A stretch of 64,000 nucleotides of DNA from Trileptium ribeirensis (taxonomy: Eukaryota > Nematoda > Enoplea > Enoplida > Thoracostomopsidae). The translations under genes and the position numbers were made by a program. Positions 46,091 to 57,400 of the stretch are shown in pieces. How positions within the stretch are numbered: position 1 is the first letter of the stretch; the number at the start of each line of letters is the position of its first letter. Where the stretch lies: positions 1 through 64,000 of the forward strand of contig JASANE010021374.1 of the NCBI GenBank assembly GCA_030248225.1, given 5' to 3'. Below the pieces are notes generated by a model, which made no database searches, was not told the DNA's origin, and saw only the letters and a list, made by a program, of their open reading frames with translations.

Positions 46091-47092
46091 TCGGCAAGGA
46101 TTGTTTATTGGAGATTGTGTTGACCCCATCGATCCTTCTGACTGTTGAATTGTCTTTGGAAAGCTTCTTACGACAAACCTTTTCCAAGTGGCCTTTGATA
46201 TGACAGTAGTTGCATTCAAGAGTCTTGAAACGGCAATTGTAGGAATGATGATTCTTGTCCCCGCAGTGGGGGCACGGTAAACGAATCTTCTTGTCGACGG
46301 CAACACCATTTTTGGACTGCTTTCCCCATTACGTTCGGGCTGAAGGCGCCGATTGACTTTGTGAACGGGCTTCGGCTTGAAACCATGAACCGTTTCCTCG
46401 GCAACCTTCGCTGCGTCCTCTGTTTCGATTGCAAATTGAACGGCACAGGCGAAATCCAGGTCGTCGTCTTTGACCTTGAATAGGGCCTTTAGGACGGCTT
46501 CGTTGTTGGCAGAAGAGATGAAGCGGGACCGGAGTGCTTCGTCCTGCGGTTCCTTGATTGAGGCAAAATCACACGGTGCGGCGTCTTGACGGATGCGAGC
46601 CGCAAGATCTTGCAGTATTTCACCCGGCTTCCGTTCCATATCGCTCCAGAATTTGAATCGTTCGTGGACCACAAATCGTCTTGCATCGTATTGATTCTTC
46701 ATGAAGTCTGTGATTTCTTCCATTGCCAGATCATTGATGCTTTTCGGTGGAGTCTGTTGACGAGCCAAGTTTCTCAGAAGACGGTAGACGTCCTTAGATT
46801 GGTTTGTTAGGAATATTTGAGCCAACTTGACGTCCGAAACGGAATGTGTCCCAGCAAACGTACGGAAACGATCCAAATAGTCCATCCAGAGTTCGGATGT
46901 GGAGTCAAATGGCTCGAAATCCCGAATGCTCGGAATTATCGATGTCACGGCTGGAATAGCGGCGGTGCCCTGGGCTCCCGGTTGTAGTACTGTGAGCATG
47001 GCCTCCATTGTTTGCTGCTGTGTCGCGATTTGGGCTTGCTGTTGAGCCATTTGCTGTTGTAGGAGTTCGATGAGCTTGGCCGTCTCTGACAT
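46019..47092 (-). pseudogene. Gag of the gypsy element
   Basis: A 357-codon frame starting at an ATG with a glutamine-rich coiled segment (LLQQQMAQQQAQIATQQQ), then the capsid-like region (LWMDYLDRFRTFAGTHSV, NLARQQTPPKSI, ERFKFWSDMERKPG). After about 46310 the correct frame shifts by one. In that frame two CCHC zinc knuckles appear, CPHCGDKNHHSYNC and CNYCHIKGHLEKVC, so the last part of the 357-codon frame is out of phase. Gag packages element RNA. Confidence 0.88.
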
Positions 47093-47113
47093 TGTTAAAC
47101 TTGGTCTTGTTAA

Positions 47114-47133
47114 GGATCCTACTCAGTGCGCCA
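47114..47133 (-). other. Primer-binding site of the gypsy element
   Basis: Minus-strand TGGCGCACTGAGTAGGATCC, eight bases inside the 5' LTR. It implies a primer tRNA ending ...CCTACTCAGTGCG-CCA, with G as discriminator base. A G discriminator and the CCTAC T-stem are compatible with a serine tRNA, but this cannot be decided here. Confidence 0.7.
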
Positions 47134-47141
47134 ATTATCCC

Positions 47142-47477
47142 TGTCGTATCTCCGGCTAACTTGTGAAAAGAAGGGAACGCGGGACGTAACAAATGAAGTT
47201 TGTTGAAGTAAAACAAACGGAATAAAGTTATTGAATGGAAATCGATAACTACATGAACACAACGAAACACGAACAAAACAACTGAGACGACCTAACAGTG
47301 AGCAACACGATTATATATAAATGTCTCGAATCATACGAGAACATTCATGATAATTAGAACAGTAGTTTCTAGACTTTTGGGAACGTTCTACAATGTTCTA
47401 TTGTTTCTTCCAGAATCCAGAATATTTGTAAGACTTCTGGAAAGTTCGAGAATGTTCTTTTGTTACTCTTCATAACA
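47142..47477 (-). repeat. LTR, 5' in element orientation
   Basis: 336 bases, the partner of 42596-42931, with matching TG...CA ends. Confidence 0.9.
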
Positions 47478-47510
47478 CAGTGTTATCCATGAAATGAAAC
47501 AGGTATTAAC

Positions 47511-48070
47511 GCATAATTTACCTTAAGGTGTGTGCACGTAGGGCCGGACCCTATCACAGAACCAATTCCGGCTCGTGACAAAAAGGCACATCCAACTCCG
47601 ACTCTTACGAAATAAAATAAACTATACTAGTATGTTTGTATTACCGGCAGTGGCTATGTCTCAGGGTCTCAGGTAAAATAAATACGTAAATATAGCTATT
47701 TTCAAAATTTTTGTTTAAGCGCCTTTTGTAAGCCAACCTAGTAGCTAGGTGAAACGCGCCCTTTCATACATGAAAATTATGCTATTGTAACTGGAAGGAT
47801 GTTTTGCGAATATATGACCATATGTTTCACCAATTCCTATTTTTTTCGCGATTTCCCATTGTCCTCATATATTTCTAGCTTTTAAAGCCGATTCCGGCCC
47901 TTGTCACAATTTATCAGCCTTGCATTACTATTAGCTAATATATTTGTAGGATCTGGCTCGGCCCAGAAATGTCACACTGACTAATCGCGGCTAGCCAAGC
48001 ATGGCTTTAGAGCCGCGGCGTACTGTGACAAAATCCGGCCTTGCCGCACACATCTTAAGGTAAATGATGC
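47511..48070. mobile_element. MITE with terminal inverted repeats
   Basis: The left end GCATAATTTACCTTAAGGTG with TGTGCACGTAGGGCCGGA is matched by the inverse of the right end, GCATCATTTACCTTAAGATG with TGTGCGGCAAGGCCGGA. The 560-base body holds GGCCGG/CCGGCC and TGTGACA words and no coding frame. It starts 34 bases beyond the gypsy LTR. Confidence 0.7.
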
Positions 48071-48452
48071 ATAAGTGAAAATAGGAAGGCGAGCAGGATA
48101 ATGCCGACACGCAGGAGCCTATTAAATTCACCAAAGGCTGTGTTTGTGAAATATGACGCGGCTTCTCAAATCAATTTCTATTCAGTCAAAACCGTGATCT
48201 CAAAATTTTCCTTAATTTAATGGCTCTGTTCGTGCAGTAAATCTTACGCCGCCTGGGACGAAATAATAAAAATTATATAATCATCGTGTGCTATTTCCGA
48301 AACGGACATAACTTCTAGTTCTTAAAAAATTATATATCCAAAGGAAATTAAGCATCGATTAAAAAATAAGAGAAAACGTCTTTTAAAAATACACCAGTAT
48401 TGACATAAAACATATGATAGGGACACTGCCGTGTCTGTATAATATGAATGAG

Positions 48453-48593
48453 TTGTACTTCTTTGGCCCATTTCTTGTCTATGGTTCAAATATGCTTTTT
48501 AGAGAAACACTTTAACTTTAACATTCAGATTTTTTATGACAATGCTTCAGAGAAAGAGAAAAATCTTGCTGTGGCTCGTTGTGTTATAATATA
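48453..48593. repeat. Dispersed repeat R, interrupted copy (left half)
   Basis: Matches 40511 onward through GACAATGCTTCAGAGAAAGA and ends TTATAATATA, where the pogo-like element begins. It continues at 51684. Confidence 0.8.
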
Positions 48594-51500
48594 GTAAACT
48601 TTCCTTATATTGACACTTTCGTTGTATTGTCACTGCTAATTTCAACGACGGAATCAAAGCTATTGTTGTAACTCAATCTGCGAGGGCTTTGCACACAGCC
48701 TTCACTAAGAAGAGTCATCTATGCTGCAAGTTACCGATTTCAAATCGATGCAGCTGTTGCCACGCTATATTTAATTAATTACGATTTTTAGCAGATTGGT
48801 TTTTCCATACTCAGCAATGCATCAAAAATATTAACGATTTTTCGTAATTTTTAAAGTATGAACGTCATTCCACATATATAAATTATATATCATTCGAACC
48901 GCAATTATCTCACGTATCTGTTAATGCAATTTGTTGATAAGTTGGACATGTTCCAAAATATTGGAGCAAATCCAATTAATACCAGATTTGCCTTAACTGA
49001 CACTAATTATTAGCTACTTTCGTTGTAATGACATACATTCCTTGTATTGACACAAGGTAAAATTGTATATTTTAAGCCATTAAACTATAAGGCATTGCTT
49101 GTATACGATAACTTAGACTTCCTAACCCTTTAATTGAAGCCACTTTACTGACGGCATTATTAGGTACAAAGAGACTTAGTATATTTTCCTGTCCGCTGTT
49201 TTTGCTACAACCCTTTCCTATACAATTTTCCAAAGGGTGCGTTGCCGGTAGACGAAGTTTTGCGGAATTCTAAAATACTCCCGTAAGGAAGACAGCATTA
49301 AAATTTTCCAGACTTATCACTCCTCTGTCTCCGCCCAACTTTCTATCTAAGTAACAGTGCAAATGGTGATGCAGATTCCGCAGGGATCACACAGAAATAT
49401 CTTTAAGCAAGCCATCTGACTGTTCTATGAACCGTGCTTTAGGCATCGAAAGAAACCGGGTTAGCCAGCATTTCGCTCAGGTTTCTGACATTCTGGAATA
49501 GTTTGATTTAGAAAACAGACCCCATCTAATGTACAACGTATACCAAACGCGAATACAAATTGTTTGCGAACCTGGGAATGTTTTTGCAGAAAAAGGATCT
49601 ACTGTAATTCAGACAGTGAAATCAGCAGAACATGGATCAAATACTACGACTGTGTGGTGCTGCAGCTCCGCTGAAACTTACATTCCACCCGTGGTTATTT
49701 TGAGTGGAAGAGGCTGCCACTAAATTCTCAATTTACCGACCGTTTTCCAAAAAACGCCTTAGTGGTGTCTTTATCTGGATGGATTGATAAAGACCTTTTT
49801 CTAAAATGGCTTCAGCATTTCCAGTGCTGTGCACCATGATCATCACCACTGTACAGGCATGATAAGCACGTGGCGTTCATACTCGACTTACATGCTAGTC
49901 ACAGATGGAACGAGCTGGCTATAGAGGCAACGAGCCACAACATAGTGAGCTCATAGAGCTAGTGCTGTCGCACACTCATGTGTATCTACAGCCACTGGAT
50001 AAATCGATGTTCAGCTCGTCTAAAAGTTCTTTGTCTGAACGACGCAGAAATGTCATGTTGCCACACCCTTGCCACGAGCAAATTTTGGAGAACTCTTCAC
50101 ACGTGCCTACAAACAGCTACACCTGAGAAAGCAAAGTAAGGATTTCGAAAATCTGAAATTTATCTGTTCGACCCAAATGCTGTAGACAGCGACGTGTTTC
50201 AAATTTACCGACGATCTACTCAACGAATCCGACAGTTCCGATTCAGAATGGGAAACGGAGTTCCGCCAGGGTAATACACCTAGAAATCTGGCGCCATCAA
50301 CATCATTTACATTGCGAGAAAACGCGGAATACGCTGTGGAAAATGTACAGCACGCTTGGAACTGTGCCCATCTGCCTTCACTGAATATACGTATATACGA
50401 CATACGAGGACAACAGTTCACCCGCTGTTGAAAGCACCGCCTGTGATCAGACTGTTTCTCAAATACATGGCGAACGTCAGTTTACTGAGCTAACATACTT
50501 AGTCGAAAGTTCGCTTCAGGAATCGCTTGAACTAGGCCCTTGCGAAATTGAGTCTTCCATATAATCGCCGGTTTTCACGGGAGGACAAACACCGAGTGTT
50601 GTGCCGCATACAGCAACATTGTGTCCCTAAAACGCTCCCGAAAACAAAGAGATAGCACTAAATGTTTTCTTCCAGCATCTCTTGACACCCTAACAAACCG
50701 GTGCATCAGATGCTCGAAAAACCATGAATCGCATGACGCGGGTAAAAGCGCATTTAAATCCATCTAAAATACAGTTTAATACGGAGCAATGTAGCGTGTC
50801 TGTGAACAGCAAGCATCTGATGTAAGTCTATCAAAAAAATGCGTCTCAGTCTAAAAAGGGACACAAACGTTGGAAGTGTCCGCAATGTGGGGTTGATTAT
50901 AATAATAACGGCACTAGAGTGGAGTGGCTGTAATGCATGCAATGTCAGACCTGAGAACACGAGCCATGTGAAGGAAAAAGCACTAAGGGTGTATTTTTCT
51001 GTAAATCATGTGTACCTAACATTTTGAAGATTTTGCAATGAACTTTTCTGATAACTTCAATTAGATAAGAACGGATGCATTTTAAATTTCCTAGTTAAAT
51101 GTTTTATGTTACAATTTGCTTATTGTAGCGAATTGTCAATGTCGCGGCATTGACATAGCAAAGCTTAAAATTTTAATATATTTAAGTAATTTTTTCACGA
51201 AAAAATTTCAGCATGTCGCTAATCAAAATAGCATATAGCTCATTCGCATAACTTTCAGCATATCGCTGTCATTTCTTGTCGCGCACATATATCACCTCTG
51301 TAATTGCCGGTGATCAAGGCAAAACGTGGACAACATGTGATAACATATGAGTTGTGTTATTCAGCAGTTCTTTGTTGTATCACCTACCCATTTAAATGCA
51401 CAGAAAAGTTATATTAACAAAACAGCACAAATGATTCCGTAGTTTGATAGTGTACTGAGGTCAACTTTTAAGATAAAGTACAACTTATGCGTCTGTGCTC

Positions 51501-51683
51501 TATTTATTATTAGTACTTTTTAGCAGTAAAAGTTTAAATACAGGGCAACTAATTGCTGGATACAACGTGTCAATGCAAGGTGAGCGAGTCAATAACAGGA
51601 ATTGCATGTGTCAATACTAGACAACTGCGGCTTCATGTATTTAACAGAAGCATGTCTAAAGTGTATGTACAAGAAAAGTTTAC
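48594..51683 (+). mobile_element. Pogo/Tigger-like DNA transposon (Tc1-mariner superfamily), inactive
   Basis: A 3,090-bp element flanked by TA on both sides (48592-48593 and 51684-51685). The left end GTAAACTTTCCTTATATTGA and the inverse of the right end GTAAACTTTTCTTGTACATA form an imperfect terminal inverted repeat of about 28 bases. The interior carries a decayed DDE transposase on the plus strand. The insertion splits repeat R, whose uninterrupted copy is at 40511-40705, so the boundaries are defined independently of the inverted repeats. Subterminal TTCGTTGTAxTGxCA words at 48618 and 49018 may be transposase-binding repeats. Confidence 0.82.
49440..50440 (+). pseudogene. Pogo/Tigger-like DDE transposase, decayed
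   Basis: Readable plus-strand segments: LENRPHLMYNVYQTRIQIV (the first catalytic Asp of the usual Y/F-N-x-D-E-T-G is replaced), then EKGSTVIQTVKSAEHGSNTT and SAETYIPPVVILSGRG, the well-conserved DDE_1 core. After frameshifts come VAFILDLHASH (second Asp) and VYLQPLDKSMF (third Asp). An acidic C-terminal tail (NESDSSDSEWETEFRQG) follows. The N-terminal CENP-B-type DNA-binding part is not readable. Stops lie before the first segment and after GRGCH. The enzyme would cut and reinsert the element at TA sites. Confidence 0.8.
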
Positions 51684-51745
51684 TATATATATATATGTAG
51701 TAAGCTCAGCCACTCCCGACAATTTCAGCAATTCCATTTATATAT
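51684..51745. repeat. Dispersed repeat R, interrupted copy (right half)
   Basis: GTAGTAAGCTCAGCCACTCC then GACAATTTCAGCAATTCCAT matches 40660-40700, completing the copy begun at 48453. After TTTATATA the two copies diverge. Confidence 0.75.
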
Positions 51746-52199
51746 GCATATGAATGAGTTTTCGACAAAAGCGTGTTACATCTGGAATTGGAAACATCAT
51801 ATCTTCAAACGCCAACACAGTACAACATTTCTTCATCCGTTATTTCATGATCTCTCGCTCATATATGCGTTGCATATAGCGCTAATATTTCGTGTTAAAT
51901 ATCTATAACGTAAAAACATGAAAAAATGTGTTTACCGGAGTGAAACTTTTATAAAAATTGAAAATTTAATTTTAAAAGAAAAATTCGAAAGATTTAGTCG
52001 ACAATAGCGTCAAATCCATAAAACTGGAACTCTGAAATCGTTCATTGGCAAACAACTGCTGTGTTTCGAACTGTAAAAAGAAGAAAACGTAATTGTTTTT
52101 ATTAACTCTCTAAAATTTTATAGTAGTTTTGTTTGTAAAATAGGAGAGCTTTGCTGGTTTTTGTTTATATTTCTGACAAGTTATAAGAAAATAAGCATA
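51746..52199. other. No gene identified
   Basis: AT-rich DNA with no recognised feature. Confidence 0.3.
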
Positions 52200-52505
52200 C
52201 ATGTCGGCGGTCGGTCATGCCGGGGGGGGGGGGGTAGAGGCCCCCCACAGGGGGGAAGTCGCGGCCATGCCAGGGGGTAACCCCCCTGGCCGGCCAAATA
52301 TTAATAGGGGGTTAGTCGTGAGGACCTTTTTTTGGTCCTCGCAGCCACATTTTTCGTGTATCAGTGCAGTTTTTGCAGAAAAATTATTAAAATACAAACC
52401 CTTTTCGAAGCATTGATCGCACCGGGGGGGTTACCCCCCCGGCTTTTCGGCCTCGGGGGGTCCGGACCGCAGGGGGGTTACCCCCCTACCCCCCCTGCCG
52501 GCATG
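52200..52505. repeat. GC-rich island with GGGGGTTACCCCC hairpins
   Basis: The palindrome-like words AGGGGGTAACCCCCCTGG (52272-52289), GGGGGGTTACCCCCCCGG (52424-52441) and AGGGGGGTTACCCCCC (52471 on) occur three times, within CCGGC-flanked sequence and AT-rich spacers. Each is nearly self-complementary. Frames on both strands (52201-52637) are glycine/proline-rich and incidental. Confidence 0.65.
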
Positions 52506-52909
52506 TATGAAAATATGTCAAAAATACGAGATTGGTATTATTATTTTGAACGCCTAAACACGTATTCCGCGGTCGACCTTTCCGTGCTGGCTGTTACAGA
52601 TCCCCGAGTAAAAATAAACCTGTTTCGATTTCATTAGCAGTTCTGAAGCAAGCTCGCCAAACAAGCACACAAAATTAATTTTCACATGACTGTTGTAACC
52701 AGTTTTGTAAATTTGTGTCGAATTTTGTCCCTATACTACAAATTATAGATAGTCAGTTTTAATAATTTTTGGCAAAACAAATAGGGCAGTATTGTTATTC
52801 CGTTGAGGAAGCCAAACTGCTTTAATTTCATAAGGATAGGTGATGCTTATAGAATAGAAATTTTGGTATCGATAGTATAATGCGAGCAGACTAACGCTAC
52901 GAAGCACTT
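52506..52909. other. No gene identified
   Basis: AT-rich DNA without a recognised feature. Confidence 0.3.
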
Positions 52910-53107
52910 TTAAAAACAATTCATTGTTTTCCGTGCATTTTTGGGTTTAACGAATATAACACAACGAATACCATTTTTATGAATGACGGTTGAACTATCG
53001 GGATACCAACACCACATCAACACAATATGGTGATTATCAAAGGATACAGGCGGGTCGAGGGATAACTGACAATCGTCACACTGTGTAGCTAGTGATCGCA
53101 AAACCAT
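52910..53107 (-). CDS. Small ORF, unknown function
   Basis: Sixty-five codons from a genuine ATG, with QCDDCQLSLDPPVSFDNHH and five cysteines in all; composition is protein-like for a 37% GC region. No signal peptide or known domain. An acceptor-like CTACACAG sits inside (before TGTGACGATTG), so it may be a terminal exon rather than a whole gene. The ORF at 53472-53735 is upstream on the same strand and could be part of the same gene, but no clean donor was found in it. Confidence 0.28.
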   Translation of the reverse strand: MVLRSLATQCDDCQLSLDPPVSFDNHHIVLMWCWYPDSSTVIHKNGIRCVIFVKPKNARKTMNCF

Positions 53108-53471
53108 ATCACACTTTCGATATAACTTAAATGTGTCTGTTTTTGACGCCGTTTCTCAAAAGACCAATAATAAAACCTTGCATGCATTGGTAAACTGCTC
53201 TAAATTTGTTCTCAACATGTTTTATAACTCGCTAGAAGTGATAACGCTGCATAATGCACTCATTAAGAAGTTACACAGTTCCTGGCTGTTGTAGATGGTA
53301 ACAAAAAATTATACGCATTTTGGACAAATAATTCCGAAAATTTTTTCCATAATCCCCTTAACCGGAAGATTAATCCAAGTAAATATTTGTTTGATAATAA
53401 CATATTATATCCTTAGACTAGATGGTACTAGATGGGATAAAATCCATGCATTCTGTAGATAGTTTTTTATT

Positions 53472-53735
53472 TTAAATTCCTTCATAATAAATTTCGCTGA
53501 AACAATCGCACAAAATGCGTAATCTGGCGGCATCTTTAGACATCAAATCTGATTTCTCCTTCAGCTTGACAACAGCTAATACAGACATATGGACATATAT
53601 ATACACCAGGTGTTGAATTTGAGCAAGTATCCAAAATAATAAATATTGGGTTCGAATTGTCGCTAGTGCTTCAGCATCCGTATCAGTAAAGTATGAGAAT
53701 TTTGATACTCCATTCAAATAGGCCGAGCCAGGCAT
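53472..53735 (-). CDS. Small ORF, unknown function
   Basis: Eighty-seven codons from an ATG. The open frame extends a further 14 codons upstream (...SDIARPFDVDIG before the ATG), so the true start could differ. It has a central hydrophobic stretch (YLLFWILAQIQHLVYIYVHM) and a charged C-terminal part with KLKEKSDLMSKDAARLRIL. That layout, a membrane helix followed by a K/D-rich helix, recalls polytopic membrane proteins, but I cannot assign a family. It lies 530 bases upstream of the collagen gene in divergent orientation. Confidence 0.3.
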   Translation of the reverse strand: MPGSAYLNGVSKFSYFTDTDAEALATIRTQYLLFWILAQIQHLVYIYVHMSVLAVVKLKEKSDLMSKDAARLRILCDCFSEIYYEGI

Positions 53736-54267
53736 TCCAATATCGACGTCGAACGGCCTTGCTATGTCCGAATAATGTTAGCTTATTCTAACTCTGCTAC
53801 AGTAAAGTAATTATATTTATTTTTATAAATCACACACGCATGACAATGCAGTAACGCGCTATTGTCACAAAAAACAATATTCATACCTCCATGTAGAACC
53901 ACAAGCATGGATCCACTTTCTCACAACTGTGTCCATTTAAAAAAACCGAATTATCTTTTTCACAATTCACAAAGGGGTTATTTCTAACTCTTTTTGATTT
54001 ACCCATGCAGTAAAAACCCGTCAACATAAAGTGGTGTTATAATCGAATAACATAGTATCTGAAGCATAAGAACATTTTCATACATGAATTTTACCAAGTC
54101 AACCAAAATTGGAATTTATAAGATTATCAGAATCGCAAGGATAACTTAAGTAGTCAGTGGTATATTGTTGTATATGTAAACCAGAAATTATTTCTAGTGT
54201 TGTACGCCGGTAGGCGAAAACCTTCATCTAATTTAAATTTGCATTAATTATTAAATAAAATCTATTA

Positions 54268-54411
54268 ATGGAGCAGCTAAGGTTGAGCGCTTTGATCGCT
54301 GTAGCTCTTTCATTGTTGACGATTGGAGTATGTGCAATAATTGTACCATTCATATTCGACAAAATTACTGAGATAATAGAAGAAATTGACGTCGAAATCA
54401 ACGAATTCAAA
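54268..54411 (+). CDS. Nematode cuticle collagen, exon 1 (membrane anchor)
   Basis: The ATG is followed by 48 codons to a perfect GTAAGT donor at 54412, phase 0. Residues 7-32 form a hydrophobic segment (SALIAVALSLLTIGVCAIIV) with a basic residue before it, followed by an acidic helix (ITEIIEEIDVEINEF). This is the layout of the cuticle-collagen N-terminal domain, a type II anchor with a short non-collagenous linker. It joins in phase 0 to exon 2. The product is synthesised in the hypodermis, secreted, and assembled into the cuticle by trimerisation and cross-linking (family knowledge). Confidence 0.8.
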
Positions 54412-57400
54412 GTAAGTTAGTATTTTTTAAACTAATGACACTGTAAAGCATGTATTTGAATTTTGTGTAAACGTGCTACTATACTAGAGTTCAAACTCCG
54501 GATCATATTATCAATGATTAGGTGCAAACTAAATCATATCAGTTTCCACATCGCAACTACTTTTGTGTACTTATGCCGACATATCGGTAGCACCTGTGTT
54601 GTGGTAAATAAGAATGCAACACAGTAAACTGTTGACAGTGCTGAATGCTTACACTAATGTCGCAATCGACCCCACCTGCTACACTGGAATGCCAGTTTCA
54701 CCCGCACCCAGTCTGGCCTAAACACACCTTTCCACAGCTTAAGGTGCGTTTACACGTCAAACTCTTTGCTCAAATTTTGATGTCAAAATTTTATCATATT
54801 CTTGTAAAAATATGATTAAATTTCGACTGTGAGTATACTGGCAAAATATGGCAAATCACCATGCTCCAAGCTTGACTTCAAATTATGAGCTCAAAATTCT
54901 TCAAATTCTATTCCTTGTACCTGGTGGGCTTAAAAAGTACTCTCCAAAATTTTGAAGAGCGTGAACATGTTCAAATTCAGTGAAAATGCAAAAACGCTTC
55001 CAAACTTTGATCAATTTTTGAGCTCAAAATTTGAGCAAAAATTTTCACCTATGAACGCTCTGTTGTATCCATTTTGTCGAATCCATTTTGTAATTCATGC
55101 CATTTGCATTTGTCTGTTTCAGAATTCTATTTTCTCTAAATCTTTATCTTTTCTCTATTTTCTATTTAATTGACGCGCAATTGGTTTATCTTAGTTAGCC
55201 ATCTGAGAACATGATTAACTTTTACTTTTACGATAAACGTTGCCGATCCAAAAATTTTGTTTGACATTTGCATTCAGATCCATCTATATTTCTGAATTGT
55301 TGATCATTGTTAGCTCTATTGAAATCAAATATGGACAAGGATTATGGTGTACCACGGCATTTTTCAGAAATTAGAAAAGGTTTTGAAGTACTCATATTTA
55401 AAGATTCGAAGAATCTCTGTATTTTCTACGTAGGACTTAGCTCTATCTGGCTTTATAACCCGAAATTTTGCTGCGACCACCCGGATTTCATATTTACGAA
55501 AGCTTTGCAATGTCTGAAAGAATTGTACGATTGCTATTACAATTTTCAGCGACACAGCATTACTCGCATATAATTATAACCCTGCTTGTTTAAGGCCTTA
55601 AAGAAAACTGTGTTAAGGAGATGCGATATCGTTTATAAACACAGGAAAGGACACAATAGTTTGTGAGCCTTTGGATACTTGAATTGCTACAAGCAAATTT
55701 CATATATTTTTATAGACCATGGGTCATGCCTTTCCATCGGCATGGTTTTATCTCTGTATTCAATCAGAACCACATTTTATAGTAACCAAAGCTACTGAAA
55801 AGCTGACCAATAAAGTATGCGAATCTTAATATTAAATCCAAGAAACGCTGTAACTATTTTCTTGAAACTGCCTTTATCCAACTTTTAAAACTGCCTGATA
55901 GGTTTGTCTCTTCGCATTATTGGTACATATTGCCCCTGAATAGACAAAGAAACGTTTCAGAAGAATTTTGTGCTGTGTTTAGACAATAAATGATCTTACA
56001 AAGTAGAATTTTTTCTCCAAATAGTCTATACCCTAAAATCTAAGTATACAATATATATCTGCACAGTTTAGTAAAACAGATGGCGTACAAGCCAGCATCA
56101 GACCAACATGGTATCTAATTCCATCTACTATTTTTCACAACGGTGTCAAAGACATCATAAATTCACATTTCTACAGCGAGTGCAAATAAAGTGTGCTTTG
56201 GACGACCCCATGCAATATGAATTTTTAAAAATTTTATAGTGTAGTCTGCATCATACTATTGCCGATGCCACAGTAGTTCTGCATAGGATTGTAAAATACC
56301 ATTAGGAACGCTATGTTGCCGATGACACGGGATAATGGACGTGATAGAGCCACCCAGGTGGACAAAACTGCCACTCCCTATTTTGCTGCCATATCTGAAT
56401 GTGAGGATGACCTTAACAGTATTCGCTCGGGATGAAACCAGCTCATGCATTGCAAAACTTGATCTACATAAAACTCGCTATTCCAAAACCATAAATTATA
56501 GCAACTAAGTATACATGAATTTTGGTTCAAAATATTGCTTTTGGCAACCTATTCCGTATCTCAGACGATGTTAGACGGTGTTAAAATATCGACGATGTAA
56601 TGTACAATTTGTAGGTACATCCACTGTCAAAATTTAAACGAATACGATTATCATCTTCAAGCTATATTAAATATAGCAATCTGCCTACGTAATTTCGACA
56701 AAAAAGTTGTTTTTGACTTCTTATTCAATTAGTAAAGGGTTATCGGCTTGGTGTTAGACCTGCTGGTAATACAATAGCTCAAGTCAGCTACACCGTCAAA
56801 ATTTTAATGACGTCACTTTAGCGGTAACCTTATTATGCTGTTAACAAGTGTCGGTGTTTAGGTGGAAAATCAGACATCTGTTTATGAGCTGTAGTGGTTG
56901 TTGCAATAAAAGTCTGCATTGGTGCAGTAACTGAGAAACAGGATGATCTATCTTTAGCACAGAAATTTACAACAATCGGCTTCTAATTTAGTACGTTTTA
57001 TAGCGTACCTTACTTGAAGTGGTATCTGTCACAATATGTTAATTATTCGTGCGTGGCGTTTGCCTTGCCCATAACTTGGGATAATAAGTGGATGTGTCCG
57101 TCATTGAGTTCAAGCAGTAGAGGGGTCAAAATTGCTTTTTACAGAATTAACGGTAAACCCAACGGCAATAATTAACCGTCGTTTACATACGGTAGCATAA
57201 TATAACTTACGGCCAAGTCTGAAAAGCTTGTTTTAGTGAACATGAACATGGTAGGATTCTGTGAATTTTTGTCACAGTCATTTCTATCATAAGCAAAATA
57301 TGACTTTTGCGTAAAACTTCGTAACAGAAATGAAACGGCGGAAATTCTTATGTTCAATATCAGCAATATATTAACGAAAAGCAAACTTCCGGATAAAAAT

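Larger units (their letters stand above)
42596..47477 (-). mobile_element. Full-length but inactive Ty3/gypsy LTR retrotransposon
   Basis: 4.9 kb between two 336-bp LTRs, flanked by 5-base sequences CCGTG (left) and CAGTG (right) that match at four of five positions, as expected of an old target-site duplication. On the minus strand: 5' LTR, primer-binding site, gag, protease remnant, reverse transcriptase, RNase H, integrase, 3' LTR. No envelope-like frame. Frameshifts in gag and between RNase H and integrase, at least three stops in pol, and absence of the protease D-[ST]-G motif make it non-autonomous. It is related to the relic at 27067-30550. Confidence 0.9.

Noticed and set aside
52201..52637. 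Glycine-rich protein genes
   Set aside because: The frames cross poly-G/poly-C hairpins in a GC-rich island with no splice or start context.
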